DNA of 64,000 nt from Chitinophaga sancti (GCF_034087045.1 NZ_CP139247.1:1798001-1862000), one strand, 5' to 3'; shown: positions 46,274 to 55,540, counted from the stretch's first letter. The notes: generated by a model from the sequence alone, not told the origin. Made by a program: numbers and translations.

Positions 46274-48292
46274 ATGAACCCAAAAACATACTCCATTTTC
46301 GGAGCCGGAGCTGCAGGATTGTACACCGCATGGCGTTTGCTTGAAGGCAAGACCAATGACCCGACATTCAAATCGAAGCAACTCTCGAAAGGCGATGTGC
46401 TTGAACTATATGACTGGGGTAAGTACGATTTTTCAAAATCACATCCTGGTTCCCGTGCTGCGGGGGCACGTATTTGCACCTGGCATTACAAAGATGACAA
46501 GGACAACTCTTATGTAGAACTTGGTGGAATGCGTTATTCATTCTGGGATCAAAAATCTCCCCATGCAAATGATGGGCGTGCACCAGGTCATCGTCTGGTA
46601 ACAAAAACTATTGAAAATCTGGGACTTGACAAATATTCAGTTCCTTTCAATGTTACCAACAATCAATTATTTTATCTGCGTTCACGCAATTTTTACATTA
46701 ATGATATTACTTCCAGCAATCCCGCCCCTTATAATATAAATAATTTTGGAGCTGGAGCCACACCTGACCAGGCTTTTACCATTCTTGAAAATCTTGGTAT
46801 TCCTGCCGGGGTGAAAAAAGACGGTGGATTTACCCGTTTAGAATGGTGCAGATTCTACAAGGAAGGACGAATCATCAAAAAACTTCCGGAATCTTCTGTT
46901 TTCCAGGAGGGGGATTTACTTAAAGATATTGGTTACTGGAACCTGCTTTACGACCAGGTAGGATCGGAAGGATATGATTATGCAGCCGATGGAAATGGTT
47001 ATAGTTCGAATGTGATCAACACAAACACTGCGGTATCCATGAATATCAATGATGAATTTACTCCGGGTAGCCAGTATAAAACATTGTCTATTGGTTATTC
47101 AGGAATGTTCAATGCACTCTTTGACGAAATTGTGAAGCTATGCAAGCAGAAAGGCATTGTTTTCAAGTATTATCCTGACACTCGCCTGCATTCCATTTTA
47201 TGGAAAAACAAGAAAGCGGTGTTTACTTATGCATCACGCACAAATCCGAACATAGCCGAAGGAACACGTGAGGCGGATGCTGCATGGCTGGCTATTCCAC
47301 GTGCAGCCATTGATCTTGTAGCTCAGGCTACCCGCTACCATCAGCCGGCAAAAGATGAGGTAGATGTACTTAATCATGAAAAGGTAAATCTCTATCTGGA
47401 ATCAACAATCATGCAGCCCTCCTATAAAATAGGAATGTTTTTTGACGATCCATGGTGGACTACAGCGGCAAAAAATAATCCTGCAATTTACCCCGCGCAA
47501 ATTACCGGGTATGTTATAACCCCTGATGTAATTGAGCAACTAGGTCAGGATAAATTTCCTGCAAAGGTATTAAAAGATATGAGCACGCTGATAGATGTTC
47601 CTTATTCTGGCCTCAATGAAATGGTGAAAGCAATTGAGAACAAAACCGAAGAAGCTTTGACCATTGCACAGGTAAATCAGTTATCAATAGCTGCGTGCCG
47701 TGATACCATTGGGCCAAGCGTATCCAACTCCCCAATACGCATGGTTGTTTATTTTGGGAACAACGCTAAAGTGCAAGGCAAAAAACCTATCTATGGCATT
47801 CTTGCCAGCTATGATGACGAAGACAATACCACTTTCTGGCAGGAATTAGAACTTGGTGCGAGGAGCGAACGCACAGTTCCTGTTTCCAGTGATACGCAAC
47901 CCCTGGAAGGACCAAGAAAAGTGCCGGAACGCATGGTGAAGATGCTTCGAAAGATGTTGGCTGAACTTCATTATGGACCGAATTCTGATTATAGCAATAT
48001 TCCCGAACCATTGGAAGCAGCCTATATGAACTGGTCTCTTCCCCCATTCAATGCAGGATACCACGAATGGGCACCGCATTTTGATGTAGGTGATGTGCAA
48101 CGCAAGATTCGTAAACCTTCACAACTCATTACCGGAAAAGATGCAGATATTTTCATTGTTGGCGAAGCATACTCTAATGATCAGGCTTGGGTGGAAGGTG
48201 CATATTGTACCGCTGAATCAGTGTTAAATGATTTTTTTGGTATAGAGCCGATCATCGATAACAGTGAATATCCATTTATTTGTCCGGAATAA
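46274..48292 (+). CDS. FAD-dependent L-amino-acid-oxidase-like enzyme
   Basis: A 672-residue flavin amine oxidase. The dinucleotide-binding loop is SIFGAGAAGLYTAW near residue 8; the second signature ELGGMRYSF (GGMR at about 84-87) and the C-terminal FIVGEAYSNDQAWVEGAY are standard in L-amino acid oxidases. An insertion of roughly 25 residues lies between the Gly-rich loop and the acidic ribose-binding segment VLELYDW. If it acts as an oxidase it would give a 2-keto acid, ammonia and hydrogen peroxide, and the decarboxylase next door could take the keto acid. The amino acid substrate is not deducible. No signal peptide seen. Confidence 0.8.
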   Translation: MNPKTYSIFGAGAAGLYTAWRLLEGKTNDPTFKSKQLSKGDVLELYDWGKYDFSKSHPGSRAAGARICTWHYKDDKDNSYVELGGMRYSFWDQKSPHANDGRAPGHRLVTKTIENLGLDKYSVPFNVTNNQLFYLRSRNFYINDITSSNPAPYNINNFGAGATPDQAFTILENLGIPAGVKKDGGFTRLEWCRFYKEGRIIKKLPESSVFQEGDLLKDIGYWNLLYDQVGSEGYDYAADGNGYSSNVINTNTAVSMNINDEFTPGSQYKTLSIGYSGMFNALFDEIVKLCKQKGIVFKYYPDTRLHSILWKNKKAVFTYASRTNPNIAEGTREADAAWLAIPRAAIDLVAQATRYHQPAKDEVDVLNHEKVNLYLESTIMQPSYKIGMFFDDPWWTTAAKNNPAIYPAQITGYVITPDVIEQLGQDKFPAKVLKDMSTLIDVPYSGLNEMVKAIENKTEEALTIAQVNQLSIAACRDTIGPSVSNSPIRMVVYFGNNAKVQGKKPIYGILASYDDEDNTTFWQELELGARSERTVPVSSDTQPLEGPRKVPERMVKMLRKMLAELHYGPNSDYSNIPEPLEAAYMNWSLPPFNAGYHEWAPHFDVGDVQRKIRKPSQLITGKDADIFIVGEAYSNDQAWVEGAYCTAESVLNDFFGIEPIIDNSEYPFICPE

Positions 48293-48462
48293 CTTGAAAG
48301 CTGGATGTCCTTTTATTTGAATACCTGTTGTTGTTCACCATCAAATTTTATTAACTGCAGAATGCCCTGCTTGATTTTTCCGCTTACTTGTTAACCCATA
48401 AAATTTATGATTTCTTCATCGAAAGCGCTTGAACTGCAGCAACAAACATTTTATAAAGCGAA

Positions 48463-48520
48463 ACTGATCTCATTCAGTCAATTCAATGAGAGGCGGTAAC
48501 CGAAAAGCCTTATGAGTAGG
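48463..48520 (+). ncRNA. Structured leader element, copy B
   Basis: 58-nt element ending 16 nt before the ATG of the next small gene. It contains ACTGAT, CTCATT (48469-48474) pairing perfectly with AATGAG (48485-48490), loop CAGTCAATTC, then TAACCGAA and GCCTTATGAGTAGG. The stem differs from copies A and C at most positions, but the pairing is kept. AGGC and GCCT can also form a second hairpin around the TAACCGAA loop. Confidence 0.75.
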
Positions 48521-48536
48521 ACTTAAAATTACAATT

Positions 48537-48887
48537 ATGTCCACAATTCAAAACGGAACTTGGAAGTTTATTCAAAGGTGGTCTGACTCTTCACATTATT
48601 CATTTAAGGCAACTTTAATTAATGGCACTTTAACCATTAATGATGGGGAGTTTTTTGGCACATACACTGCATTGGACGGAGCTAATCCTGGTCAAATAGC
48701 TATTGCCATTGCCGATTTCAATAATCGCACTATCACATCGTATGTTGGTAATTACCAGGGAAACTTAATGGGGGGGCAAATGGTAGGGGCTCCAGATAAT
48801 GGGTCAGCTACCCCAAAGGGAGTTTGGTCGGCATTCCACATTTCTATTCTGGAAATTGATGAAGGATCTTATGGTATAGAAGTATAA
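48537..48887 (+). CDS. Small beta-rich protein after leader B
   Basis: A 116-residue protein without a recognised family. It has regularly spaced aromatic and Gly/Asn turns: NGTWKFIQRWSDSSHYSF at the start, GEFFGTYTALDGANPGQ in the middle, and GVWSAFHISILEID late. The pattern suggests a small beta-barrel or beta-sandwich of lipocalin/avidin-like size, but that is from pattern only. There is no signal peptide. It starts 16 nt after leader copy B. Confidence 0.65.
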   Translation: MSTIQNGTWKFIQRWSDSSHYSFKATLINGTLTINDGEFFGTYTALDGANPGQIAIAIADFNNRTITSYVGNYQGNLMGGQMVGAPDNGSATPKGVWSAFHISILEIDEGSYGIEV

Positions 48888-48952
48888 TTCTCAGAAGAAA
48901 TTTTAGCCAAATAAGAGCTCAATTTGTTTAATAGCTGACCCTTTAAAAACGG

Positions 48953-49010
48953 ACTGATCCTGTTCAGTCAATTCAACAGGAGGAGTTAACCGAAAAGCCT
49001 TATGAGTAGG
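48953..49010 (+). ncRNA. Structured leader element, copy C
   Basis: 58-nt element, 21 nt before the next small gene. It begins ACTGAT, then CCTGTT (48959-48964) pairing perfectly with AACAGG (48975-48980) around CAGTCAATTC, followed by AGGAGTTAACCGAA and GCCTTATGAGTAGG. It shares 49 or more of 58 positions with copy B outside the variable stem. It also contains AGGAGG, a textbook Shine-Dalgarno, but 19 nt from the nearest ATG (inside the element). Confidence 0.75.
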
Positions 49011-49031
49011 AAAAATTTAAAAATATAAACT

Positions 49032-49283
49032 ATGAATTCATTTATTGGCACTTGGCAAGACCAAAACAACGCAAACATTACAATTACCGGTTCTCAAAAT
49101 TTTTTAACTGTAACCTATAATAATGGACGAGGTCCATTTCAAGGCTTTGAAATTGATTTAACATCGCCGGTAATAGATGTAAACTTTACCGATGATGCGC
49201 CATTTGTTGGCGTACTTGGAGTTAATAATGGACAAACGCAGATTTTTTGGATTAATGCCACTGTATGGACAAAAATAAAATAA
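49032..49283 (+). CDS. Small beta-rich protein after leader C
   Basis: An 83-residue protein with no known family. The text is dominated by Asn/Thr-rich beta-strand patterns: MNSFIGTWQDQNNANITI, then FLTVTYNNGRGPF, VIDVNFTDDAPF and QIFWINATVWTKIK. The opening FIGTW and the rhythm recall avidin/lipocalin-type strands, which is suggestive only. It starts 21 nt after leader copy C and is followed by a terminator at 49325-49352. It shares the leader and size class, though not close sequence, with the gene at 48537. Confidence 0.65.
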   Translation: MNSFIGTWQDQNNANITITGSQNFLTVTYNNGRGPFQGFEIDLTSPVIDVNFTDDAPFVGVLGVNNGQTQIFWINATVWTKIK

Positions 49284-49324
49284 CTCATACATAGGCTTAT
49301 ACAAAAAAGCATCGTTTATTAGTG

Positions 49325-49352
49325 GGGCTGACCAAAAAGTAATGGCCAGCCC
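49325..49352 (+). terminator. Terminator at island right edge
   Basis: GGGCTGACC (49325-49333) pairs with GGCCAGCCC (49344-49352), one mismatch, 10-nt loop, followed by TTATTTATT. It closes the small gene at 49032-49283. Confidence 0.6.
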
Positions 49353-49357
49353 TTATT

Positions 49358-49648
49358 TATTCGGGTACACCTGATGGAGCTCTGTCATCGTTTAAACAAT
49401 TGTCAGAACCTTCATTTTCCTTTTTTGGTCAGCCAATGGAGCTATCATCATTACTACCAAAAAGGAAAATCAGCACTTACTTCCTGCGTGCAGTGAGCGC
49501 ACTGAATGGTTGCAACATGGGAGACAATGCGCAGAACCATTATGAAATAGGTATTGCCATGTCTATGAGACAATGGGGTGTTACAGACGAAATAGCTATT
49601 GCTGCTTATGAAGGAATAGAAATAAAAAAGCGTCTCATCAATTATGAT
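49358..49648 (+). pseudogene. SusD/RagB-family fragment
   Basis: An open frame without a proper start encodes about 95 residues. ISTYFLRAVSALNGCNMGDN is followed by HYEIGIAMSMRQWGVTD, which matches the late region of SusD-like nutrient-binding lipoproteins (typical: FLRAEGALRGWNMGG ... YEKGIRASMEQWGV). Both ends are missing: the frame opens near 49343 right after the island terminator and runs into a strong hairpin at 49624-49661. It has no SusC partner here. It is a leftover of a glycan-uptake locus at the island boundary. Confidence 0.6.
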
Positions 49649-49661
49649 GAGACGCTTTTTT
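49624..49661. terminator. Bidirectional terminator next to acnB
   Basis: A 17-nt arm with GCGTCTCATCA (49624-49640) pairs with its complement (49645-49661), loop ATTA, with A- and T-runs on both sides. It ends acnB and closes the forward side. Confidence 0.85.
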
Positions 49662-49672
49662 GTATAAAATTA

Positions 49673-52471
49673 TTAATAAGACAGGCTGTCTTTACCTACC
49701 GGACTTGAAACCAGATTCTTCAGCGGAGGTGCGAACTTAGTCAGATCGATACCTGCTACAGCCGTTTTATATTCTTCCATATTAGGTATTCTTCCAAGGA
49801 TGGCAGAAAGAACAACTACTGGTGTGGAAGCAAGCAAAGATTCTCCTTTTTTACGATCGGAATCTTCCACAACTCTGCCCTGGAAAAGACGGGTGGATGT
49901 AGCCATCACTGTATCTCCTTTAGCTGCTTTTTCCTGGTTACCCATACAAAGGTTACAACCCGGACGCTCGAGATACATCATGTTTTGGTATTCTGTACGT
50001 GCAGCGCCTTTCGGAGCATTATCGTTGAACTCGAAGCCAGAATATTTCTGCAATATTTCCCAATCTCCCTCTACCTGCAATTCATCAATGATATTGTAAG
50101 TTGGAGCTGCTACCACCAGCGGAGCATTGAACTCAACTTTACCTTTCTGTTTTTCCAGGTTCCTGAGCATTTGAGAAACAATTTTCAAATCGCCCTTGTG
50201 CACCATGCAGGATCCTACGAAACCAAGATCCACTTTTTTATCACCGTAGTAGGAGAGTGCACGGATGGTATCGTGGGTATATCTCTTAGAAACGTCGTCA
50301 TTATTCACATCAGGGTCTGCAATCATTGGTTCAACAATTACATCCAGATCAACTACCACTTCAGCGTAATACTTAGCATTCGTATCCGGAGTTAAAGCAG
50401 GCTTTTCACCTGATTTAATCTCTGCGATTCTCTTATCAGCTTTATTGATCAGTCCCTGCAGCACCTGTCTGCTGTTATCCATGCCTTTTTCGATCATGAT
50501 CTGGATCCTGCCTTTTGCAATTTCCAGTGATTGAATCAGGGTATCATCTTCAGAAATACAGATGGAAGCTTTTGCTTTCATCTCTGCGGTCCAGTCAGTA
50601 AAGGTGAAAGCCTGGTCAGCAGGGAGTGTTCCGATGTGTACTTCAATCACTCTGCCCTGGAAAACGTTCTCTCCGGCAAATTTCTGCAGCATCTGCGCCT
50701 GTGTAGCGTGTACTACATCACGGAAATCCATGTGCTCCTTCATTTCTCCTTTGAAGGTTACTTTCACTGATTCCGGAATTGGCATGGATGCTTCACCTGT
50801 AGCCAATGCCAGTGCAACGGTACCTGAGTCAGCACCAAAAGCAACACCTTTAGACATTCTTGTGTGAGAGTCACCACCAATGATGATTGCCCACTCATCT
50901 ATCGTAATATCGTTGAGTACTTTGTGAATTACATCTGTCATGGAATGATATTCACCTTTCGGGTCACGGGCAGTGATCAATCCAAAGTCATTCATGAACT
51001 TCATGAGTTTTGGAATATTTGTCTGCGCCTTCTTATCCCATACTGATGCGGTGTGACAGCCTGACTGGTAAGCACCGTCAACAATTGGCGAAATCACAGT
51101 CGCCGCCATAGATTCCAGTTCCTGGGCAGTCATCAGACCGGTCGTATCCTGGGAACCTACGATATTTACCTCTACACGAACATCTGAACCCGCATGTAAT
51201 ACTTTGCCCGGAGTAATGCCTACCGCATTTTTGTTAAAGATCTTTTCTACTGCTGTCAGCCCCTGACCCTCGTGAGAAATTTCTTTTGGTAGTGCAAATA
51301 CAGGGGTAGGTTCAATACCGAGGATCTTAGCTGCTACGGTCTGGATCTTTTTACCGAATACGATAGCATATGATCCGCCAGCCTTGATAAATTCCATTTT
51401 CTGAGGCGTCAGTGCCTTAGCAATGTCAATCAGTTCCTTATCGCCGTTGTAAAGTTTCTTTGTCTTTGTGTTGATGGTAAGAACAGTGCCGGTAGCAACA
51501 GAGTATTCTTCCTCGAGAATATGCTCACCAGCTTCATTACGAACAAGTTTACCATTTTCGTCTACCTTTTTCACCCAGTTTTTGAGGTCAATACCGATAC
51601 CACCGGTAACGTCAACAGTCGTGAGGAAAATAGGAGAAATGCCGTTTGTACCACCTACAATCGGGGCAATGTTCACAAATGGAACATAAGGACTGGCCTG
51701 TTTGCCTGTCCAGAGAGCCACGTTATTTACACCCGACATTCTTGATGAACCTACGCCCATGGTACCTTTATCAGCAATCAACATCACGCTCTTGTTAGGA
51801 TGTTGCGCCTGCAGCGCCCTGATTTCGGCCTGTGCCTGGGGAGTGATCATGCATTTACCATGCAATTCACGGTCAGATCTGGAGTGTGCCTGATTACCCG
51901 GAGAGAGTAAGTCAGTAGAAATATCACCTTCACCAGCTATGAAAGTTACTACCTTAATTTCTTCAGGCAGTTCAGGGAGTTTAGTGAAAAATTCCGCTTT
52001 AGCATAACTTTCAAGGATTTCTTTAGCTATCTCATTTTCATTTTTGAATGCTTCTTTCAGACGGTCTGTGTCGGCATCATAGAGGAAAACCTGCGTTTTC
52101 AGCACATTTGCAGCTTTTTTCGCAATAGCGATATCTTCACCCAGCGCCAGGTCCAGCAACACTTCGATGGAAGGACCACCCTTCATGTGTGATAATAGCT
52201 CAAAAGCAAAAGATGGGGATATTTCCTCAACTACGGCAGTACCAAGAATGATTTCTTTTAAAAACTGAGCCTTTACACCAGCAGCAGGAGTAGTACCTGG
52301 CAATACGTTGTAAATAAAGAAGTTAAGAGAATCTTTTCTGTGCACATTGTCAAGATCTCTAATTTGCGCGATGACTTCACTTAGTAATTCTGCGCCATCA
52401 ATCGGCTTGGGATGGAGGTCCTGACCTTTTCTTTCCTCAATTTCATTGAGATACTCATTATAACGACTCAT
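49673..52471 (-). CDS. acnB: Aconitate hydratase B
   Basis: Iron-sulfur aconitase of the TCA cycle (citrate to isocitrate), also active on 2-methylisocitrate in propionate use. The 932-residue protein has the AcnB layout: N-terminal HEAT-like domain (SFAFELLSHMKGGPSIEVLL near residue 85), swivel, then the catalytic domains. It shows GGDSHTRMSKGVAFGADSG near residue 535 with the substrate Ser/Arg, and CNLCMGNQEKAAKGDTVMAT near residue 845 carrying two of the cluster Cys. Length and order differ from AcnA. It is transcribed from its own -7 box at 52500-52507. Confidence 0.95.
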   Translation of the reverse strand: MSRYNEYLNEIEERKGQDLHPKPIDGAELLSEVIAQIRDLDNVHRKDSLNFFIYNVLPGTTPAAGVKAQFLKEIILGTAVVEEISPSFAFELLSHMKGGPSIEVLLDLALGEDIAIAKKAANVLKTQVFLYDADTDRLKEAFKNENEIAKEILESYAKAEFFTKLPELPEEIKVVTFIAGEGDISTDLLSPGNQAHSRSDRELHGKCMITPQAQAEIRALQAQHPNKSVMLIADKGTMGVGSSRMSGVNNVALWTGKQASPYVPFVNIAPIVGGTNGISPIFLTTVDVTGGIGIDLKNWVKKVDENGKLVRNEAGEHILEEEYSVATGTVLTINTKTKKLYNGDKELIDIAKALTPQKMEFIKAGGSYAIVFGKKIQTVAAKILGIEPTPVFALPKEISHEGQGLTAVEKIFNKNAVGITPGKVLHAGSDVRVEVNIVGSQDTTGLMTAQELESMAATVISPIVDGAYQSGCHTASVWDKKAQTNIPKLMKFMNDFGLITARDPKGEYHSMTDVIHKVLNDITIDEWAIIIGGDSHTRMSKGVAFGADSGTVALALATGEASMPIPESVKVTFKGEMKEHMDFRDVVHATQAQMLQKFAGENVFQGRVIEVHIGTLPADQAFTFTDWTAEMKAKASICISEDDTLIQSLEIAKGRIQIMIEKGMDNSRQVLQGLINKADKRIAEIKSGEKPALTPDTNAKYYAEVVVDLDVIVEPMIADPDVNNDDVSKRYTHDTIRALSYYGDKKVDLGFVGSCMVHKGDLKIVSQMLRNLEKQKGKVEFNAPLVVAAPTYNIIDELQVEGDWEILQKYSGFEFNDNAPKGAARTEYQNMMYLERPGCNLCMGNQEKAAKGDTVMATSTRLFQGRVVEDSDRKKGESLLASTPVVVLSAILGRIPNMEEYKTAVAGIDLTKFAPPLKNLVSSPVGKDSLSY

Positions 52472-52499
52472 ACGACTTTTCTTTTTAAATGCGAAGACG

Positions 52500-52507
52500 C
52501 AAAGGTA
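52500..52507 (-). promoter_or_regulatory. Putative -7 box for acnB
   Basis: TACCTTTG on the reverse strand 29 nt before the acnB start; exact match to TAnnTTTG. The sequence at the expected -33 position has no TTG. Confidence 0.45.
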
Positions 52508-52756
52508 AATAATGTAGATAATATTACATAGCTATCTAATAATATCTCACTTTAGCGGAGGGGGGAATAAGCATCTCCACCCGCTCCCATTAAAGGAAAT
52601 GGGTTAAGCCATAATTATCACATGCAATTCTTCGGAGGGTTACTTATTTTGATGTAACCTGCTTATTGTCTGCACTATGCCTTAAATAAATCACACATAT
52701 GACCCTGGCGCGATCACTACCCCTAGCTCCGCAGCGGTAAATACCTCCAGGTTATC

Positions 52757-54184
52757 CTATAATTGCTGTCTGGTTCCAGCTTTATAATATAATTCAGCCA
52801 GTTTTTTCTGATACCCTGATATGATACTCTCTCTCTTGATCTTCATATCTATCAGCTTACTTTCCCTGCTATTAATCAAAAACAACGTACTCTCTCCCAG
52901 ATCAAATTTCTGCAATTCACCGGCTAATAATGCCTGCTGGTTATTAATACTCTGCACCTGCAAGATTAGCTGTGACTGATAAGCTGTGAGACTATTAAAT
53001 GAGGCCGTGATATTATTGTTAATCTCGCGTCCGGATTGCATCAGATCGTAATCTACCTGCTGCTGTTTAAATCTCACCTGTTTCAGTTTCCCCCGCTCTG
53101 CACGTAGGAACAACGGGAAAGCAAAATCTACCCCTATCTTATAGTTACTCCATCCAAAGTCATAATAATCCGGTACATAAGAACCAAAATCTGTACGTCG
53201 GCTCAGCAATGATCCATTTATATTGATCTTGGGCTTCAGCTTCTCCTGTGCAAACCGGCGTTCTACATCCAGTTGCTCTCCCTTAGCACGCAGTTTTACC
53301 AGCTCCGGGTGCATATCGGCCAATCCAAGTAAAGAGTCCAGCAGTACTCTGTCTGGCAATTGCAGTTGCTGATTTGACTCTTGTGGAATCGCATCTTTGG
53401 GTAGCTCCAGCGGTATACCTTTCTCGTTCCAGAGATGATTGGAAAGTACCAGCATCGCATTCTTTACTTCTATCTCACTTTTAGCCAGCTGGATCTCTCT
53501 GTCCTGCACAGTAATGCTTGCTTCGATGGTATCCAGTCCTGGTTTATCACCCAGTAATGCCTGATTAGTCAGTGCTTTAAAACGCTTTGTGGCAAGATCC
53601 AGCCCTTCTTTAATCAACACATATTCCCTGAAGGCATAGTACCAGTTCCAGTAATCTTTTACGGCACCAAACCACACGCTGTTAATCTGTTTCACTTTAT
53701 CTGCTTCTGCATAGCTCAGCATGGCTTTTGCCTGCCAGAGCGTACTACGCCTCGCATCAATCAGCAGCCCTGCACCTAGTGGTATGTTTAAACCTACTGC
53801 CACAAGACCTGCATCGGTCGTATGTGTTTCAGGATTTGTATACACACCCGTGTTGCGGTCATAGCCTACTTTCAGATCAGCGCCGGCAATGTATAAAGGT
53901 ACCTTCAGTTCATTATGCCAGTTATTATAGTACGTAGTATGACCAAATAATTTACGTCCGAAAGCAGATTTCAATGTCGGGTCAAATTCTCCTTTTGATT
54001 GCAGCACGCTGGCCTTTGCCGCATCGCTCAATAAAGCGGCCTGTTTTACGATAGGATGATTCATAAAAACCATATCTTCCAGATCCCCCAGCGAAAAGAT
54101 TCTGGCCGTATCCTGCGCATATGCACATTCCCACGAAAACAGCAGTAAGCCGGCAATTAAATAATAGCTTAATTTCTTCATCAT
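52757..54184 (-). CDS. TolC-family outer-membrane efflux protein
   Basis: A 475-residue outer-membrane channel subunit. The signal peptide is MKKLSYYLIAGLLLFSWECAYA. The rest is long helices with the periodic outer-membrane-efflux repeat pattern (AKASVLQSKGEFDP; GRKLFGHTTY; KAMLSYAEADKVKQ). Its ATG overlaps the stop of the HlyD-like gene by 4 nt, so the tripartite export operon is clear. It would span the outer membrane for the ABC/HlyD inner part. Confidence 0.88.
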   Translation of the reverse strand: MMKKLSYYLIAGLLLFSWECAYAQDTARIFSLGDLEDMVFMNHPIVKQAALLSDAAKASVLQSKGEFDPTLKSAFGRKLFGHTTYYNNWHNELKVPLYIAGADLKVGYDRNTGVYTNPETHTTDAGLVAVGLNIPLGAGLLIDARRSTLWQAKAMLSYAEADKVKQINSVWFGAVKDYWNWYYAFREYVLIKEGLDLATKRFKALTNQALLGDKPGLDTIEASITVQDREIQLAKSEIEVKNAMLVLSNHLWNEKGIPLELPKDAIPQESNQQLQLPDRVLLDSLLGLADMHPELVKLRAKGEQLDVERRFAQEKLKPKININGSLLSRRTDFGSYVPDYYDFGWSNYKIGVDFAFPLFLRAERGKLKQVRFKQQQVDYDLMQSGREINNNITASFNSLTAYQSQLILQVQSINNQQALLAGELQKFDLGESTLFLINSRESKLIDMKIKRESIISGYQKKLAELYYKAGTRQQL

Positions 54185-55539
54185 TTCTTACTATTTGAAT
54201 CCTTTGTTGAAGGCTCTTTCTCCAAACTTGGCGGGAAACCATTCAGTTGTCGCCAGATTTCATACCACAGCGGCACTGATCGAAGAATAATACGACCATA
54301 CACGCCAGAACCCTGTCTGAGCTGAATCGGCCAGGCCTCATCATTTTTAGGAACCGGAATAGTAGGTTTTATCAGCAACCTGTATTTTCCACCATTACTG
54401 CTGATCCTGTCAATCGCCCATACCTTACCCGCAAACGTTCCTACTGCTACAGAAGGCCATCCGGAAAACTGTACTGATGGCCAGCCTTCAAACTGTAAGC
54501 GAACATCGCTCGTATCCAGGATCAGGGGCACGTCCATGGCATTTACATACAATTCCGCCGCCACCTCCGGATGGAGTGGTTGTAATGTTGCTATAGATTC
54601 ACCTTCTTTGATATTCTCGCCAATACCTGCTTTCAGTGTTTTTACCACATATCCGTCCTGTGGTGCACGTACTACATACAGGCCACGGCGTATAGTGATA
54701 TTAGAGATGTCATTGCGTAGTTTTGCAATATCTCCTTTTACGCCTGCACGGCTTGACATAGCAGAACTCATATCCGACTGGGCTTTGGCCAGTGATTCCT
54801 GGTACTTGGCCCTGATATTGTCCAGGTCAATCAGTGCATTTAATAAGCCCTGTTTGGAGTTGTTCAATTTGTTTTGTTGGCTGATCACTTTTGCATTGTC
54901 TTCCTGCAGTTTCAGGCGGCGGGTTTCAATGTCAGTCAGTGAGAACAGGCCATTCTTATAACCGGATTCGTACCGTTCCAGACGGGCTTTAGATGTTTCG
55001 TAATAATTCTGTACAGCTACCAGGTCAGCACTGTCCATCTTCACATAGTTTTCAGATTGATGTACCTTATTTTCGGCAGCGGACAACTGATATTGCAATC
55101 CACGGTTCATGGCCTGGATCTGTGCTGTTGTTGCCTCCATTTTCTGTATGGCAGCGCTTTCACTGTTCTTTTTTGCTTCCAGCTGTTCTGCGAGCCGCTC
55201 TGGCAATTCAGGGTCAAAGTAAGACTGGCTGGTCTCTGAGATCACGAGGATCGTATCCCCTTTTTTTACTTCCTGGCCATCGCGCACGGCCCAGTGTTCA
55301 ATACGCCCACCTATCTGGTTCTGCACAGTCTGAGGACGGTCTTCAGGCCTTAGTGCGGTGACAGTCCCTTTTCCTGGAATGGTCTGGCGCCATGGCATGA
55401 GCAGTATGATAAAGAATATGACGAGGCAGATGCTCATGATCTTGCCCAGCATGTGCGATCCCTTTATCTGGATAAGTTCGGCTTGTGACTGCGTATTCAA
55501 AGCCTCCATATGCTTATGATGTAATCTGTTTTGTGCCAT
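54181..55539 (-). CDS. HlyD-family membrane-fusion protein
   Basis: A 452-residue periplasmic adaptor. The single N-terminal membrane helix is at about residues 32-52 (MSICLVIFFIILLMPW). Lipoyl-like halves follow (GGRIEHWAVRDGQEVKKGD near residue 92, and YVVRAPQDGYVVKTL near residue 290) with a long coiled-coil hairpin between them (about 125-275). The end is Lys/Ser/Asn-rich. It connects the inner-membrane ABC protein to TolC. It starts 1 bp after the ABC gene stop and overlaps tolC by 4 nt. Confidence 0.88.
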   Translation of the reverse strand: MAQNRLHHKHMEALNTQSQAELIQIKGSHMLGKIMSICLVIFFIILLMPWRQTIPGKGTVTALRPEDRPQTVQNQIGGRIEHWAVRDGQEVKKGDTILVISETSQSYFDPELPERLAEQLEAKKNSESAAIQKMEATTAQIQAMNRGLQYQLSAAENKVHQSENYVKMDSADLVAVQNYYETSKARLERYESGYKNGLFSLTDIETRRLKLQEDNAKVISQQNKLNNSKQGLLNALIDLDNIRAKYQESLAKAQSDMSSAMSSRAGVKGDIAKLRNDISNITIRRGLYVVRAPQDGYVVKTLKAGIGENIKEGESIATLQPLHPEVAAELYVNAMDVPLILDTSDVRLQFEGWPSVQFSGWPSVAVGTFAGKVWAIDRISSNGGKYRLLIKPTIPVPKNDEAWPIQLRQGSGVYGRIILRSVPLWYEIWRQLNGFPPSLEKEPSTKDSNSKK

Positions 55540-55540
55540 A

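Noticed and set aside
48983..49010. AGGAGG in leader copy C as the ribosome site of a short ORF MSRKNLKI
   Set aside because: The ATG is not present in copy A, the spacing is too long, and Bacteroidota rarely use Shine-Dalgarno sites.
49400..49708. 102-residue ORF as an intact gene
   Set aside because: Only the SusD-like middle is recognisable, both ends are missing, and it runs through a terminator and into acnB.
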